A stretch of 64,000 nucleotides of DNA from Ruminococcus sp. (GTDB lineage Bacteria > Bacillota > Clostridia > Oscillospirales > Ruminococcaceae): contig JAFXXU010000031.1 in the NCBI GenBank assembly GCA_017542125.1, positions 18,229 to 82,228 on the forward strand, written 5' to 3'. Made by a program: the position numbers and the translations under genes. Position 1 is the stretch's first letter. Every line of letters begins with the position of its first letter. Positions 55,287 through 63,839 of the stretch are shown here, piece after piece. The notes under the pieces were generated by a model. It was not told the origin of the DNA, did not search any database, and was given only the letters and a program-made list of their open reading frames with translations.

Positions 55287-56264
55287 TCAATAGAACTGCT
55301 TTTTCTTCTTGAAGAACAGGAACCCGACCACACCGCCGGCTACTACAACAACGATCACGATGATGATGATGACTATGCCGTGACCGCCCTCCTGCTTTTC
55401 GGGGGCATCGGCAACGTCCACAGACGAAGTCTTTTCCTTGATCTCGATCTCGTCAATGGTCTCCTGGGGCTTGGCGGAAGCGTTGTAGCCGTCAAGGGAT
55501 TTGATATAGAGCTTATCTCCGTTATCGTTCTTCTCGGGGAGAGTTATGGAGATATTATCTATGCAGACTACATCGGAATCCAGCTTTGAGAGTATGGGCG
55601 TTTCAAATACTATCCTGGAGCAGGCAGTCTTGCTGCCGATCTGGAGCACCTGAGACCTGTACTGCTTGACGTTATCGTTGGTCAGATTATTGAAGGTGAG
55701 CTTCTGAACGACGTTTGAGAGCACCACATTGTAGTTCTCATCGGTGCCGAAGCAGTAGATCGAATCCTCCACCAGCTTGCCGGAAACATCAGCGCCGACC
55801 TTATACATAAAGTAGATCATACATCCGTCAAAGCAGGAGAGGCCGAAATCCTCGGCTCGAAGCTCGATACCGGGGCATTTGAGCTCTGCACCCTCTGCCT
55901 GAGCGTCGGGGTAAACGGGATTGTTGTCAGAATCGACCACGTTCTGCATATTGAAATACAGCTTATCGCTGGCATCCGAGGCGCTGACCTTCAGGGAAAA
56001 GCCCTGATAATAGGTGGTCTTGTCCTGAGACATTTTAAGGCCCAGCATACTCGCATCGGGAGTAAGGTGAACATATTTCTCCCAGTTATCGGTATCGAAG
56101 GATACTGCCGGTATGGATTTATCCGTCGATGTAAGCAGTTTGTCATAGGTGAATGGTATCTCGGGTCTGGCATTCTCCTCTGCATCAGCAAAAGCAGGCA
56201 GAGCAAGGCAGGTCAGAGCGGCAGCCGCCGCCAGCACCGAGCTGAGAACTCTTTTAATAAGCAT
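55287..56264 (-). CDS. Secreted, C-terminally membrane-anchored beta-rich protein
   Basis: This 325-residue protein has a signal peptide (1-26, ending AFA). A beta-sandwich-like extracellular domain (about 35-245; SLKVSASDASDKLYFNMQNV, ELRAEDFGLSCFDGCMIYF) resembles carbohydrate-binding or CIA30-type folds only in general layout. A linker follows, then a very hydrophobic Ile/Val helix (about 297-317) and KKKKQFY. Function unknown; surface display is clear. Confidence 0.76.
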   Translation of the reverse strand: MLIKRVLSSVLAAAAALTCLALPAFADAEENARPEIPFTYDKLLTSTDKSIPAVSFDTDNWEKYVHLTPDASMLGLKMSQDKTTYYQGFSLKVSASDASDKLYFNMQNVVDSDNNPVYPDAQAEGAELKCPGIELRAEDFGLSCFDGCMIYFMYKVGADVSGKLVEDSIYCFGTDENYNVVLSNVVQKLTFNNLTNDNVKQYRSQVLQIGSKTACSRIVFETPILSKLDSDVVCIDNISITLPEKNDNGDKLYIKSLDGYNASAKPQETIDEIEIKEKTSSVDVADAPEKQEGGHGIVIIIIVIVVVVAGGVVGFLFFKKKKQFY

Positions 56265-56311
56265 ATTTCAGCCTCCTGTTCAAGTCGTAAGACATAGCTT
56301 TGCTTCTTTTC

Positions 56312-56340
56312 ATTTTACACGATTTATACAGAATTGTCAA
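56312..56340 (-). promoter_or_regulatory. Promoter of the secreted 325-residue gene
   Basis: TTGACA (56340-56335), 17 bp, TAAAAT (56317-56312) on the minus strand. Confidence 0.82.
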
Positions 56341-56400
56341 GGATACTTTTACATCCCTCATAAATTGTAACAGAACTGTAACCCGCGCAAGTTCAAAAAA

Positions 56401-56426
56401 GCCGCACCCGGGTCAAAGGGTGCGGC
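56401..56426 (-). terminator. Terminator after the adaptor/membrane-protein pair
   Basis: GCCGCACCC (56401-56409) pairs with GGGTGCGGC (56418-56426); TTTTTTG follows on the minus strand. Confidence 0.9.
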
Positions 56427-56432
56427 CTGTTT

Positions 56433-57302
56433 TTACTGGAGTCCTATGAAGCCGAAGTAATTCTTCTTCGGGAGGTTTCGTACCTTAACGGTCTTGGGCA
56501 GCTCCTCATCGGTGAGCTGATAGAGGATAGCCAGATAATACTCGCCTGTTACCTCATCCTGCTCCACTATCCAGCCGACGGAGGGAACGACGCCTCTGGT
56601 ACCGTTCTTGGTAACGGTCTTTCTGATGCCCTGCTGCTTCAGGGTGAAATAGTTGAGCTCTATATCCTGGTTTGCGGGGACAACATAGATCTTTACGGCG
56701 CCCTTATCACTGTCCTTAACGTCGGTGATATAGAACCTGTACTCGCCGTCGGGTGAGATGGCGTTATCATCCGCTGTGACCTCGGCAAGCTTCTTCATCT
56801 GGCCGCTGTAGAGAGGATATACCTCGCCCTGGGGGTCAAGATCTAGGTTCAGCTCGGTCTCGACTGCTGAGCCGCTGAGCAGCATATTCAGCACGAAATA
56901 AGCAACTATTCCCAGCACATAGACAAGCAGGTAGATCGTACCCAGCACGACCTTGATATTCGCCCTTGTGTCCGCTGCGAAGAAAATGACCAGCGCCACG
57001 ATAAAGGGAGGCACTATGATCACCCAATTATACATATTGAAGAGTATCAGACAGAATGCGACGGGCATCATCAGCACGCTGACCACCCTTGTGGGGATCA
57101 TATCTCTGGTATAGATCATCAGCACGAGGAACACAACGCTGGCTATGCTGTAAAGCACAAGGAACGAACCGGCCCTGCCCTCGACGAATTCGAGCTTATA
57201 AAGGAAAGTCGCATAGGCAAGCAGCGTTATGACAGTAAAATAGGCGCAGCTGAAAAGCGAAACACACCACTTGACCCATTTGTTTTCAAGAATTGCTTTC
57301 AA
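56433..57302 (-). CDS. Membrane protein with extracytoplasmic C-terminal domain
   Basis: This 289-residue protein begins with a TTG at 57302, nine nt after AGGAGG; no ATG fits. It has five hydrophobic segments in residues about 12-150, then a soluble domain (about 155-289) with mixed strands (YPLYSGQMKKLAEV, PDGEYRFYITDVKDSDKG). No family recognised. It follows the HlyD-like adaptor gene by about 60 bp and they share a terminator, so they may act together. Confidence 0.7.
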   Translation of the reverse strand: MKAILENKWVKWCVSLFSCAYFTVITLLAYATFLYKLEFVEGRAGSFLVLYSIASVVFLVLMIYTRDMIPTRVVSVLMMPVAFCLILFNMYNWVIIVPPFIVALVIFFAADTRANIKVVLGTIYLLVYVLGIVAYFVLNMLLSGSAVETELNLDLDPQGEVYPLYSGQMKKLAEVTADDNAISPDGEYRFYITDVKDSDKGAVKIYVVPANQDIELNYFTLKQQGIRKTVTKNGTRGVVPSVGWIVEQDEVTGEYYLAILYQLTDEELPKTVKVRNLPKKNYFGFIGLQ

Positions 57303-57364
57303 AATCAAGATCCTCCTAATGAGCAGACTCTGCTCAATTATTCAACACATATCAAAGATCGGGC

Positions 57365-58360
57365 TCAGTTGAGGATAAGCTCCTCACCGCCGATAAGACC
57401 GCCGGTGATCTCTGTCTTGTCACCGTCAACGATACCCGTTTCCACGTCCTGCTCGACCTTTACGTTATCTATCAGCAGGTTGACGAACTGTCTGTCACCG
57501 ACCTTCTTTATTGCTTTGGTAGGGACGACCACCACATCCTGCCGCGAATATACATTGAAGCTGACCTGGACCTCTCCGAAATCGAAGAGCTCGGTACCCT
57601 CATCGGGGCGGATAACATATACGGTAGCGTCATACTCGCCGTTGCCGGAGCCGCTGGCGATAACGTCAGCCACCATGCCCTCGGCGGAGGTATTGCCCTG
57701 CTTGAGCTCAACTCTCGTTCCGAAGCCCACGTTGTTCAGCTTCTGGAAGCTTTTGCAGATAAGGAACTGCTCGGTATTGTCGGTAGCCTGCCCGAGAGTC
57801 GTGCCCTTGTTGACCCAGGTGTATCTCTTCAAGCTTCCGCCGAACTGCCTGGACATATTGAACTGCCCGTCGCAGGGGGCATAGACATTATACTTGTCCT
57901 TTTCTTTGAGGAGGTGGTCATACTCCAGCTGCTGGATATCGACCTCGACCTGAGCCTGCTGGATCTCATAGTAGCTGCCGCCGTTAGCCCAAAGGGTGTT
58001 GAGGGTCTTCTTAGCCTGATTGAGGTAGACCTCCTTATCCTCGATCTGCTTGTCCAGATCGTCGGAGAAGAGAGTGCAGAGAAGATCGCCCTTCTTAATG
58101 GACTGAACGCTTGAAACATATACCTCGTCGATCTGACCGGAGGCATTGAACTTAACGCTCTCGCTGTAAGGGTAGCCGTAGCTGCCGTCAACGAAATAGC
58201 GCTCGGAGATCTCGGTGATCTCAGCCTTAGCGGTCTTGAAGGAGACAGTCTGAGCTTCATAGATAGGCAGCGAGAGATCCTTTTCCTCGTTCTTGCTGCC
58301 GCAGGAGGCCAGCGATAAGCAAAGCGCTCCGGCGAGAGCTATGATAAATGGTTTTTTCAT
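57365..58360 (-). CDS. HlyD/RND-type membrane fusion adaptor lipoprotein
   Basis: This 331-residue lipoprotein (lipobox LASCGS) starts at ATG 58360 after AGGTG. A lipoyl-like half (ASGQIDEVYVSSVQSIKKGDLL, about 72-93), a coiled-coil hairpin (about 100-160), the second lipoyl-like half (YNVYAPCDGQF) and a beta-barrel (about 190-300) follow the adaptor plan. Such proteins normally pair with an ABC or RND exporter, but neither lies beside it; the next gene is a five-helix membrane protein. Confidence 0.84.
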   Translation of the reverse strand: MKKPFIIALAGALCLSLASCGSKNEEKDLSLPIYEAQTVSFKTAKAEITEISERYFVDGSYGYPYSESVKFNASGQIDEVYVSSVQSIKKGDLLCTLFSDDLDKQIEDKEVYLNQAKKTLNTLWANGGSYYEIQQAQVEVDIQQLEYDHLLKEKDKYNVYAPCDGQFNMSRQFGGSLKRYTWVNKGTTLGQATDNTEQFLICKSFQKLNNVGFGTRVELKQGNTSAEGMVADVIASGSGNGEYDATVYVIRPDEGTELFDFGEVQVSFNVYSRQDVVVVPTKAIKKVGDRQFVNLLIDNVKVEQDVETGIVDGDKTEITGGLIGGEELILN

Positions 58361-58401
58361 ATTGTTCACCTGCTTGAATTACGATAGCATATACACAAGA
58401 T

Positions 58402-58430
58402 ATTGTATCACTCTTTAACAGATATTTCAA
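58402..58430 (-). promoter_or_regulatory. Promoter of the adaptor lipoprotein gene
   Basis: TTGAAA (58430-58425), 17 bp, TACAAT (58407-58402) on the minus strand. Confidence 0.76.
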
Positions 58431-58488
58431 CCTGCGCAACAATATATCGTCGTATTATACAATAATCTAAACAAAAAATTGTGCACCA

Positions 58489-59589
58489 TTACACATATAT
58501 CAGCTTGCCGATCACGCTGTTGGAGACAAGCATCCCTTTGGGAGTGAGCGAAAGCCTGTCGCCGTCGAAAACGCAGAGCTCATTTGAGCCAAGCCTTTGA
58601 GCCAAGGAAACGGCATCCTCTCTCCATTCTTCTCCGAAGCCAAGCGAAGCGGCTTTGACGAGGCTGATGCCCCTGTTCAGACGAAGACCGAGCATAACAT
58701 ATTCCTCGGCTCTGTCAGGAGAGGGGTCGGTGACTACCCTGCCGAAATCGGGGGAAGAATAGCCGTCCAGGGTGTCGGCGTTGCGGTACCTGACCCCGCC
58801 GAAATAAGAATGAGCCGATGGGCCGAAGCCGAGGTATTCCTCACAGAGCCAGTATTTCAGGTTGTGTCGGCTCTCGAAGCCGGGGCGGGAGAAATTTGAG
58901 ATCTCATACTGGGTAAAGCCGTGATCCTCACAGCTTTTGACTACAGAAAGATAAAGCTCCGAAAGCTCGTCCTCGTCGGATAATGAAGCGCGAACGGCAT
59001 CGCTGTCAAAGGGGGTTCCGGGCTCGGTTTTTATCATATAGACCGAGATATGCTTGACCCCCAGCGCTTCAAGCCGGGAGACAGCCTTTTCAACGGCAGC
59101 CGCAGTCTGCCCCTTGATACCCATCATAAGGTCAGCGGAAATATTCTCAAAGCCGGCAGATAAGGCATTTTCAATCGTCTGCTCTGCCTGGAGGACGTTG
59201 TGGAGCCTCCCCAGAAAACGGAGCTCGCCGTCGTCAAGAGACTGAACCCCCACCGAAAGCCTGTTGACACCCGCGCTGCGGAGGGCTTTCAGAGCATCGG
59301 GCGTGATGCTGTTGGGATTGCATTCAACGGTTATCTCAGGACTTGTCAAGTCAATTTGCTTGTCGATAAAAGAAATGACTTTTGCTATGTTTTCTGCTCC
59401 GAGGAGCGGGGGTGTGCCGCCTCCGAAATAGATAGTGTCTGCTTGCACATTGTCCTTGACAGAAGCCATTTCCCGAACGAGAGTGTCAAGGTATTTATCG
59501 ACAAGCTGTCCGCTTTTCGGGACAGAATAAAATGCGCAGTAAGGGCATTTCCTTTCACAGAAAGGAACGTGGATGTAGATGCCTGTCAT
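58489..59589 (-). CDS. hemW: HemW-family radical SAM protein (heme chaperone-like)
   Basis: This 366-residue protein has the radical SAM motif CERKCPYCAF (Cys11, Cys15, Cys18) with an aromatic residue and Tyr nearby, as in HemW rather than coproporphyrinogen oxidase HemN. YFGGGTPPLL (about 54-63) binds SAM, and a HemN C-terminal domain follows (about 290-360). HemW inserts heme into respiratory enzymes in other bacteria; a role in this anaerobe is unclear. It overlaps the upstream gene by 4 bp. Confidence 0.93.
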   Translation of the reverse strand: MTGIYIHVPFCERKCPYCAFYSVPKSGQLVDKYLDTLVREMASVKDNVQADTIYFGGGTPPLLGAENIAKVISFIDKQIDLTSPEITVECNPNSITPDALKALRSAGVNRLSVGVQSLDDGELRFLGRLHNVLQAEQTIENALSAGFENISADLMMGIKGQTAAAVEKAVSRLEALGVKHISVYMIKTEPGTPFDSDAVRASLSDEDELSELYLSVVKSCEDHGFTQYEISNFSRPGFESRHNLKYWLCEEYLGFGPSAHSYFGGVRYRNADTLDGYSSPDFGRVVTDPSPDRAEEYVMLGLRLNRGISLVKAASLGFGEEWREDAVSLAQRLGSNELCVFDGDRLSLTPKGMLVSNSVIGKLIYV

Positions 59590-60059
59590 TGCTCGTCCTC
59601 ACTGTCGGAAAACGCCGAATCTATGTACTTTCCTATCATATCGTTGTTCGAGCGGATACGCTTTGCGGCATAGGTTATGCCCCACCTTGCAAAGCATATT
59701 GGGAACATCCCCAGCAGGATAAACAGAGCGTACAAAACGAATACCAGCTGCTCTTTCAATGTCAAGTAAAAATACTTTGAACTCTTCTCCAACGCGCTGA
59801 CTATGGCAGGGTGGATAACTATATAGCAAATCAGACCTAGCCCTGCGGTGTATGCCAGCTTGGCAGCCCCCGCCAGCATCGCCGCTTTGTGTGACAAAGC
59901 CGATAGCTTTACACCTACAAACACCGTCCAGCCGGCAAGCAGTAACAAAGCCAGCCCTCTTGAAATGTTGGCGTAGCATTCATATATAAGGGGCATAAGC
60001 ACAGCCCCGATAAGTCCGAAGCAGAGAGACAGCTTCATTGCACGCTGAAAATCCTTCAT
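59586..60059 (-). CDS. Hypothetical four-helix membrane protein upstream of hemW
   Basis: This 157-residue protein has four hydrophobic segments (about 9-28, 33-52, 63-88, 104-125) and an acidic C-terminus ending SDSEDEQ. No family recognised. ATGA overlap with hemW indicates cotranscription. Confidence 0.72.
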   Translation of the reverse strand: MKDFQRAMKLSLCFGLIGAVLMPLIYECYANISRGLALLLLAGWTVFVGVKLSALSHKAAMLAGAAKLAYTAGLGLICYIVIHPAIVSALEKSSKYFYLTLKEQLVFVLYALFILLGMFPICFARWGITYAAKRIRSNNDMIGKYIDSAFSDSEDEQ

Positions 60060-60086
60060 TGACTACCCTTTCATATCAAAACCCAC

Positions 60087-60542
60087 TCATTTGGTCACTC
60101 CGGCAATGCCGAACAGCACCGAAATATAGCTGCTGATGTAGTAAAGTGATACGCTGCCCAGCAGCAGCCCTGTTATAATAGTGATCACAGAATAACGGTC
60201 ATAAGCCTTGCCCCGCTTGGTCATCCTGATCCTGACCTCCCGCTCCGGTTTATAGAGAGCGCTGCGGAATATCATCTCACAGGGGAAGGTGTTGCGCACC
60301 TCGCCCTCAGGCGTATCATAGACGGCTGAGGGAAAGCCCCTCTCGGGCTTGTCGATCCTGAGGTAATGCCCCTTGACGACCCGTGAGCCTATGAGCGTGA
60401 TACCCGTCCAGATAAAGAAGACCAGAGTTGCAGCCAGCGCAAGCAGCAGGAGGGCTATGAGGCATTCCATTATAAAATAGACGGATACTCCGAGCATCAC
60501 CAGTACTACTACGATGATAACAAAACCAATTAGTATCTCCAA
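60087..60542 (-). CDS. Hypothetical membrane protein
   Basis: This 151-residue protein starts at TTG 60542 after GGAGGGG; a longer frame upstream crosses the promoter and the preceding terminator, so it is rejected. Two hydrophobic segments form the N-terminus (about 3-25 and 27-50), a soluble stretch follows (HYLRIDKPERGFPSAVYDT, about 63-81), and a third hydrophobic segment (about 117-145) ends the protein. It heads the unit with the four-helix protein and hemW. Function unknown. Confidence 0.7.
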   Translation of the reverse strand: MEILIGFVIIVVVLVMLGVSVYFIMECLIALLLLALAATLVFFIWTGITLIGSRVVKGHYLRIDKPERGFPSAVYDTPEGEVRNTFPCEMIFRSALYKPEREVRIRMTKRGKAYDRYSVITIITGLLLGSVSLYYISSYISVLFGIAGVTK

Positions 60543-60579
60543 GGTGCTCCCCTCCTTCTTTACGAGACCGTACAATAGA

Positions 60580-60608
60580 ATTATACAACCCCCGCCGGGA
60601 TTTGTCAA
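60580..60608 (-). promoter_or_regulatory. Promoter of the hemW unit
   Basis: TTGACA (60608-60603), 17 bp, TATAAT (60585-60580) on the minus strand, directly after the EAL gene terminator. Confidence 0.87.
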
Positions 60609-60615
60609 TAAAAAA

Positions 60616-60637
60616 GCGCGGCATATGGCTGCCGCGC
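60616..60637 (-). terminator. Terminator of the EAL gene
   Basis: GCGCGGCA (60616-60623) pairs with TGCCGCGC (60630-60637); TTTTTTATT follows on the minus strand and runs into the next -35 box. Confidence 0.88.
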
Positions 60638-60666
60638 CCAAAAACTGTGCTGTTTTTTGCCGAAGA

Positions 60667-62733
60667 TCAGTATTCCGTGTCCTCGGTATGGCCGTTGACG
60701 GTAAATGCGCATCTTCCGCCGGTGGTGACGATCCCCTCGGGAGGGGCAAAGGTGCAGGTATCGTAATTAGTGGTGAGATCCACGGAAACATCGGCATTAT
60801 CGGATGTAAATGTGGTATCGCCGCTCACGCCGCCGAATGCCAGAGCCTCATGACCCGCAGCGGTAATGCTGAAGCTCGCCTTGGTAATGCTGATATCCGA
60901 TCTGCCTTTAAGGGAGCCGACCGCGGTGATCTCATCCGCTCTGATATCAACGGTAACATTGGAATTCTCGATATTGACGTTAGCCTTATCGCCGTCGGCA
61001 GTACCGAAAGCAACTGCCGTAAGCCCGGAGAGGAAGCATCTGACGGATGTGCCCCAGAACTTGACCTCGGCATTGCTGTAAAGCGAGCCGATGGCAGTAC
61101 ACTTGGCGGCGCTGAGCTTGGTCTGGATATCCACTTGGCGGATATCCAGCTTGACATTCTTCTGGAAGCTGCCCACAGCCACGCAATAGCTGCCCTGGAG
61201 TTTTATCAGATACTTTCCGCTGTGGATCTCAATCTCGCCGCCGCTTCCGGAGCCTATACCAATGCCCCGCTGACCGTTGGCGTCAATGGTGATCATACTG
61301 TTATGCTCAAAGATGAGCTTGCCGTGCTTGGTGGAGAGATCGTTGCCGATGCCGAAATACTCGGAATTATCCAGCCTGATATACAATGCGCCGTGACCCA
61401 CCACCCGCAGCTCCGAGCGGAAGGGCACCTGTATGCCGCCGCTGATGAGCCTGTTCTCGCCGGAGATCTCCAGCGTTACGCGGCTGCCCTCCGAAAGAGT
61501 GATACAAGGCCGGTTTCGGATGGACAGAAGCCTTACGGCATCTATTGTCAGCGTGCCCTTGAAGGTGGGCAGGCAGGTTATGCTGATGGGAGTATCCGAG
61601 GATGGAGAGCCGCAGAGAGTGACGCTGTCCCCCTCCTGGAAGTCCTTGCCTATAAGTATAGAGGAGACTCCGTCTCTGGCAAGGGCATCGAGCTGAACCT
61701 TTTCGCCGGGCTTGGGGCTGTACTGCTTGCTGGCGATACCGTCCCTCAGCTCGTCGCGGAAGCGGAGTATCTCGGCGATGACCTCCGGGTCTATCTTGTC
61801 GATGACCTCAGGGGAGGGTCTTGCGGTATAATAACCCTGGATAAGGTCTACACCCAGCAGGATGACCGTTCTCAGCTCCTCGGCGGTCTCAACGCCCTCT
61901 GCGAGGGCAAGTATGGAGTTATCGTGGCAGAAATCCACTATATCTCTTACAAAATGGCGCTTCTTGCTGCTGTTCTGGATATCGGAAAGCAGCGAGCGGT
62001 CGATCTTGACGTAGTTGGGCATATAATCCAGCAGATTTTTGACATTGGAATAGCCGGTGCCGTAATCGTCAATGGCGATACGGACGTTAAGGGTGCGGTA
62101 GTGATCCTTGAGCATCTCTATCTTCCGCTCATCCAGCTCGGAATGCTCGGTCATTTCGATAACCGCGGTATCTGAATGCTTGACAAGCAACTCGCCAATG
62201 AGCTTGGCATCGTCGGCGGGGAGGACAATATTCGGAATACTGTTGATAAATACCATCCTGCCGCGGAACTTTTCAAGCTCTCTGTCGATGATCCCGAGGA
62301 CATTCAGTAGCGTAGCCCTCTCGATATCTATAAGTCTGCCCATAAGGGCGGCATATTTAAGTATATGGTAGGGCGAAATGAGTGGTGCTCCCACAGGACG
62401 CATCAGTGCCTCATAGGAATAGATAGAGCCGTCCACCGCGCTGACGATGGGCTGGAAGTGGTAGGTCAGCAGATTGCCGTCGATGATCTTCTCTACCTGT
62501 TCCAGCTCGATTCGCTCTTCAAGGGAGAGCTTATCAAGCTCTGAACTGCCCCGCTCCTTGACGGCGTAATACCTCCGGCTGAGCTCAAACACTTCAGCGG
62601 CAAGCTCTGTGAAATCAGAGGACTCGGAAAAATCCCGCTCGAAAGCTTTTATACTGCTCTCAACGACTTCACTGCTCTGCTCGTCAAGCACAGCCTCGAC
62701 GATGCTTTTCAACGCAGCTATCCTGCTGTTCAC
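60667..62733 (-). CDS. EAL-domain c-di-GMP phosphodiesterase with repetitive C-terminal solenoid
   Basis: This protein of about 688 residues has a short helical N-terminus (to about 75), an intact EAL domain (about 80-325) and a repetitive beta-rich C-terminal half (about 390-680). EAL residues present include Glu in YEALMRP, Asn in FINS, Glu in EMTEHSE, the Asp pair in IDDYGTGYSN, Lys in VKIDRS and Glu in AEGVET, so hydrolysis of c-di-GMP is expected. The C-terminal half repeats CVAVGS, CTAIGS, AVAFGT, ITAVGS and ALAFGG every 25-30 residues. GTG 62733 is preferred (GGAGG 8 nt upstream); ATG 62772 coincides with the predicted transcription start. Confidence 0.87.
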   Translation of the reverse strand: MNSRIAALKSIVEAVLDEQSSEVVESSIKAFERDFSESSDFTELAAEVFELSRRYYAVKERGSSELDKLSLEERIELEQVEKIIDGNLLTYHFQPIVSAVDGSIYSYEALMRPVGAPLISPYHILKYAALMGRLIDIERATLLNVLGIIDRELEKFRGRMVFINSIPNIVLPADDAKLIGELLVKHSDTAVIEMTEHSELDERKIEMLKDHYRTLNVRIAIDDYGTGYSNVKNLLDYMPNYVKIDRSLLSDIQNSSKKRHFVRDIVDFCHDNSILALAEGVETAEELRTVILLGVDLIQGYYTARPSPEVIDKIDPEVIAEILRFRDELRDGIASKQYSPKPGEKVQLDALARDGVSSILIGKDFQEGDSVTLCGSPSSDTPISITCLPTFKGTLTIDAVRLLSIRNRPCITLSEGSRVTLEISGENRLISGGIQVPFRSELRVVGHGALYIRLDNSEYFGIGNDLSTKHGKLIFEHNSMITIDANGQRGIGIGSGSGGEIEIHSGKYLIKLQGSYCVAVGSFQKNVKLDIRQVDIQTKLSAAKCTAIGSLYSNAEVKFWGTSVRCFLSGLTAVAFGTADGDKANVNIENSNVTVDIRADEITAVGSLKGRSDISITKASFSITAAGHEALAFGGVSGDTTFTSDNADVSVDLTTNYDTCTFAPPEGIVTTGGRCAFTVNGHTEDTEY

Positions 62734-62777
62734 ACGGCTCACCTCCCTCTGCAAAATTTCACCAATTCTCATCTTAG

Positions 62778-62806
62778 ATTATATCATATTTTATACAAAA
62801 TGTCAA
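62778..62806 (-). promoter_or_regulatory. Promoter of the EAL gene
   Basis: TTGACA (62806-62801), 17 bp, TATAAT (62783-62778) on the minus strand. Two AAACGTTT-type cores resembling cre sites lie just upstream (about 62812-62846). Confidence 0.86.
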
Positions 62807-62857
62807 TCAGTTTGAAAACGTTTTTATTTAACATTGTTTAAACGTTTAGAAAAAGAA

Positions 62858-62886
62858 AAGTCCGTATTATTAACAATTACGGGCTT
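62858..62886 (-). terminator. Terminator of the lipid kinase gene
   Basis: AAGTCCGTA (62858-62866) pairs with TACGGGCTT (62878-62886, one G-U pair); TTTCTTTTTC follows on the minus strand. Confidence 0.76.
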
Positions 62887-62906
62887 GATCGGTTTCTGGG
62901 AAGTCC

Positions 62907-63824
62907 TTATACCAGCAGTCTCAGCTTTTGCGGGAGCAGGCGCATCTCGGCGCGTTTAGCTTTTCCCAGCACTTCGCCGTCGGTATGTATCCAGAGTGGC
63001 TGCTTGGAGCATATGGTGATAACATTGCCCCGGAGCTCGGTAATGCCCCTCAGCTTGATATGAGTGCCTTTATAGGCGTTGGGGAGCATCCGCAGGAACT
63101 CAAGCTTTGACAAACCGTCGCCGTAGACAATATCAAGCTTGCCGTCGGTAAAGTCGGCATGGGGACAGAATTTAAACCCGCCCCCCTCGTAGCAATGGTT
63201 CATCACTATTATGCAGAGGCATCTGGGGCAGCGCGTTTTCCTGCCGTCCACGGAAAGCAGGACATCCGCAGGCTTTGAAGTAAAGCATACGCCCAATGCG
63301 CCGATAAGATATATGAGCCTGCCCAGCCCGATCCGGTTGAGCAGAGGCTTAATGCGGGAACGGTCGGCATAAGCACAGGTGGAGGCTCCGAAGCCCACAT
63401 CGCTGCTGATATTGAAGCGGCGCTTAACGGTCTCCTTGCCGTAGAAGGTCAGCTCTCCGATATCCGCTTCCCGTCTGACCTTCCCCTGAAGGATCCGCTC
63501 CGCCAGCTTTTTCTTGCTCTTAGGAAGATCCATATCCCTGCACATATCATTCCCCGTACCGCAGGGAATGAAGCCTAGGGTAGTCTCCTCAAAGCAGTCG
63601 ATGCCGTTAAGGGCTTCATTGAGAGTGCCGTCGCCGCCGATGATGACCAGGTTGCTGTGCCTGCCCTTTGCGGTAAGCCTTCGGCATATTTCGCTGACGG
63701 GACGCTCGGGCGAGGAATAATGCAGCCTGCACTCGACGCTGTCAAATATATGCCGGAGCTTCTTCCACAGCTTCAGGGAATTCCCCGATGCACCGGCAGG
63801 GTTTATCACTATATCGAAGGTCAT
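62907..63824 (-). CDS. Diacylglycerol kinase-family lipid kinase
   Basis: This 305-residue cytoplasmic enzyme has the DAGK catalytic motifs INPAGASGNS (about 7-16), IIGGDGTLNEAL (about 61-72) and GFIPCGTGND (about 84-93), and a C-terminal beta domain ending near HTDGEVLG, as in YegS/BmrU/DgkB-type kinases. It probably phosphorylates diacylglycerol or a related lipid; several CxxC-like cysteines (RCPRCLCII) are unusual. ATG 63824 follows GGGAGG; the 13-residue extension has no ribosome site. Confidence 0.92.
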   Translation of the reverse strand: MTFDIVINPAGASGNSLKLWKKLRHIFDSVECRLHYSSPERPVSEICRRLTAKGRHSNLVIIGGDGTLNEALNGIDCFEETTLGFIPCGTGNDMCRDMDLPKSKKKLAERILQGKVRREADIGELTFYGKETVKRRFNISSDVGFGASTCAYADRSRIKPLLNRIGLGRLIYLIGALGVCFTSKPADVLLSVDGRKTRCPRCLCIIVMNHCYEGGGFKFCPHADFTDGKLDIVYGDGLSKLEFLRMLPNAYKGTHIKLRGITELRGNVITICSKQPLWIHTDGEVLGKAKRAEMRLLPQKLRLLV

Positions 63825-63839
63825 AGGTCTTCCTCCCAA

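Noticed and set aside
57319-57335. Inverted repeat TGAGCAG/CTGCTCA between the adaptor and membrane protein genes.
   Set aside because: Only seven base pairs with a 3-nt centre and no T-tract; insufficient to call a terminator or operator.
60543-60797. An upstream extension of the membrane protein gene ending at 60087.
   Set aside because: It would cross a terminator and a consensus promoter; the TTG at 60542 has a strong ribosome site.
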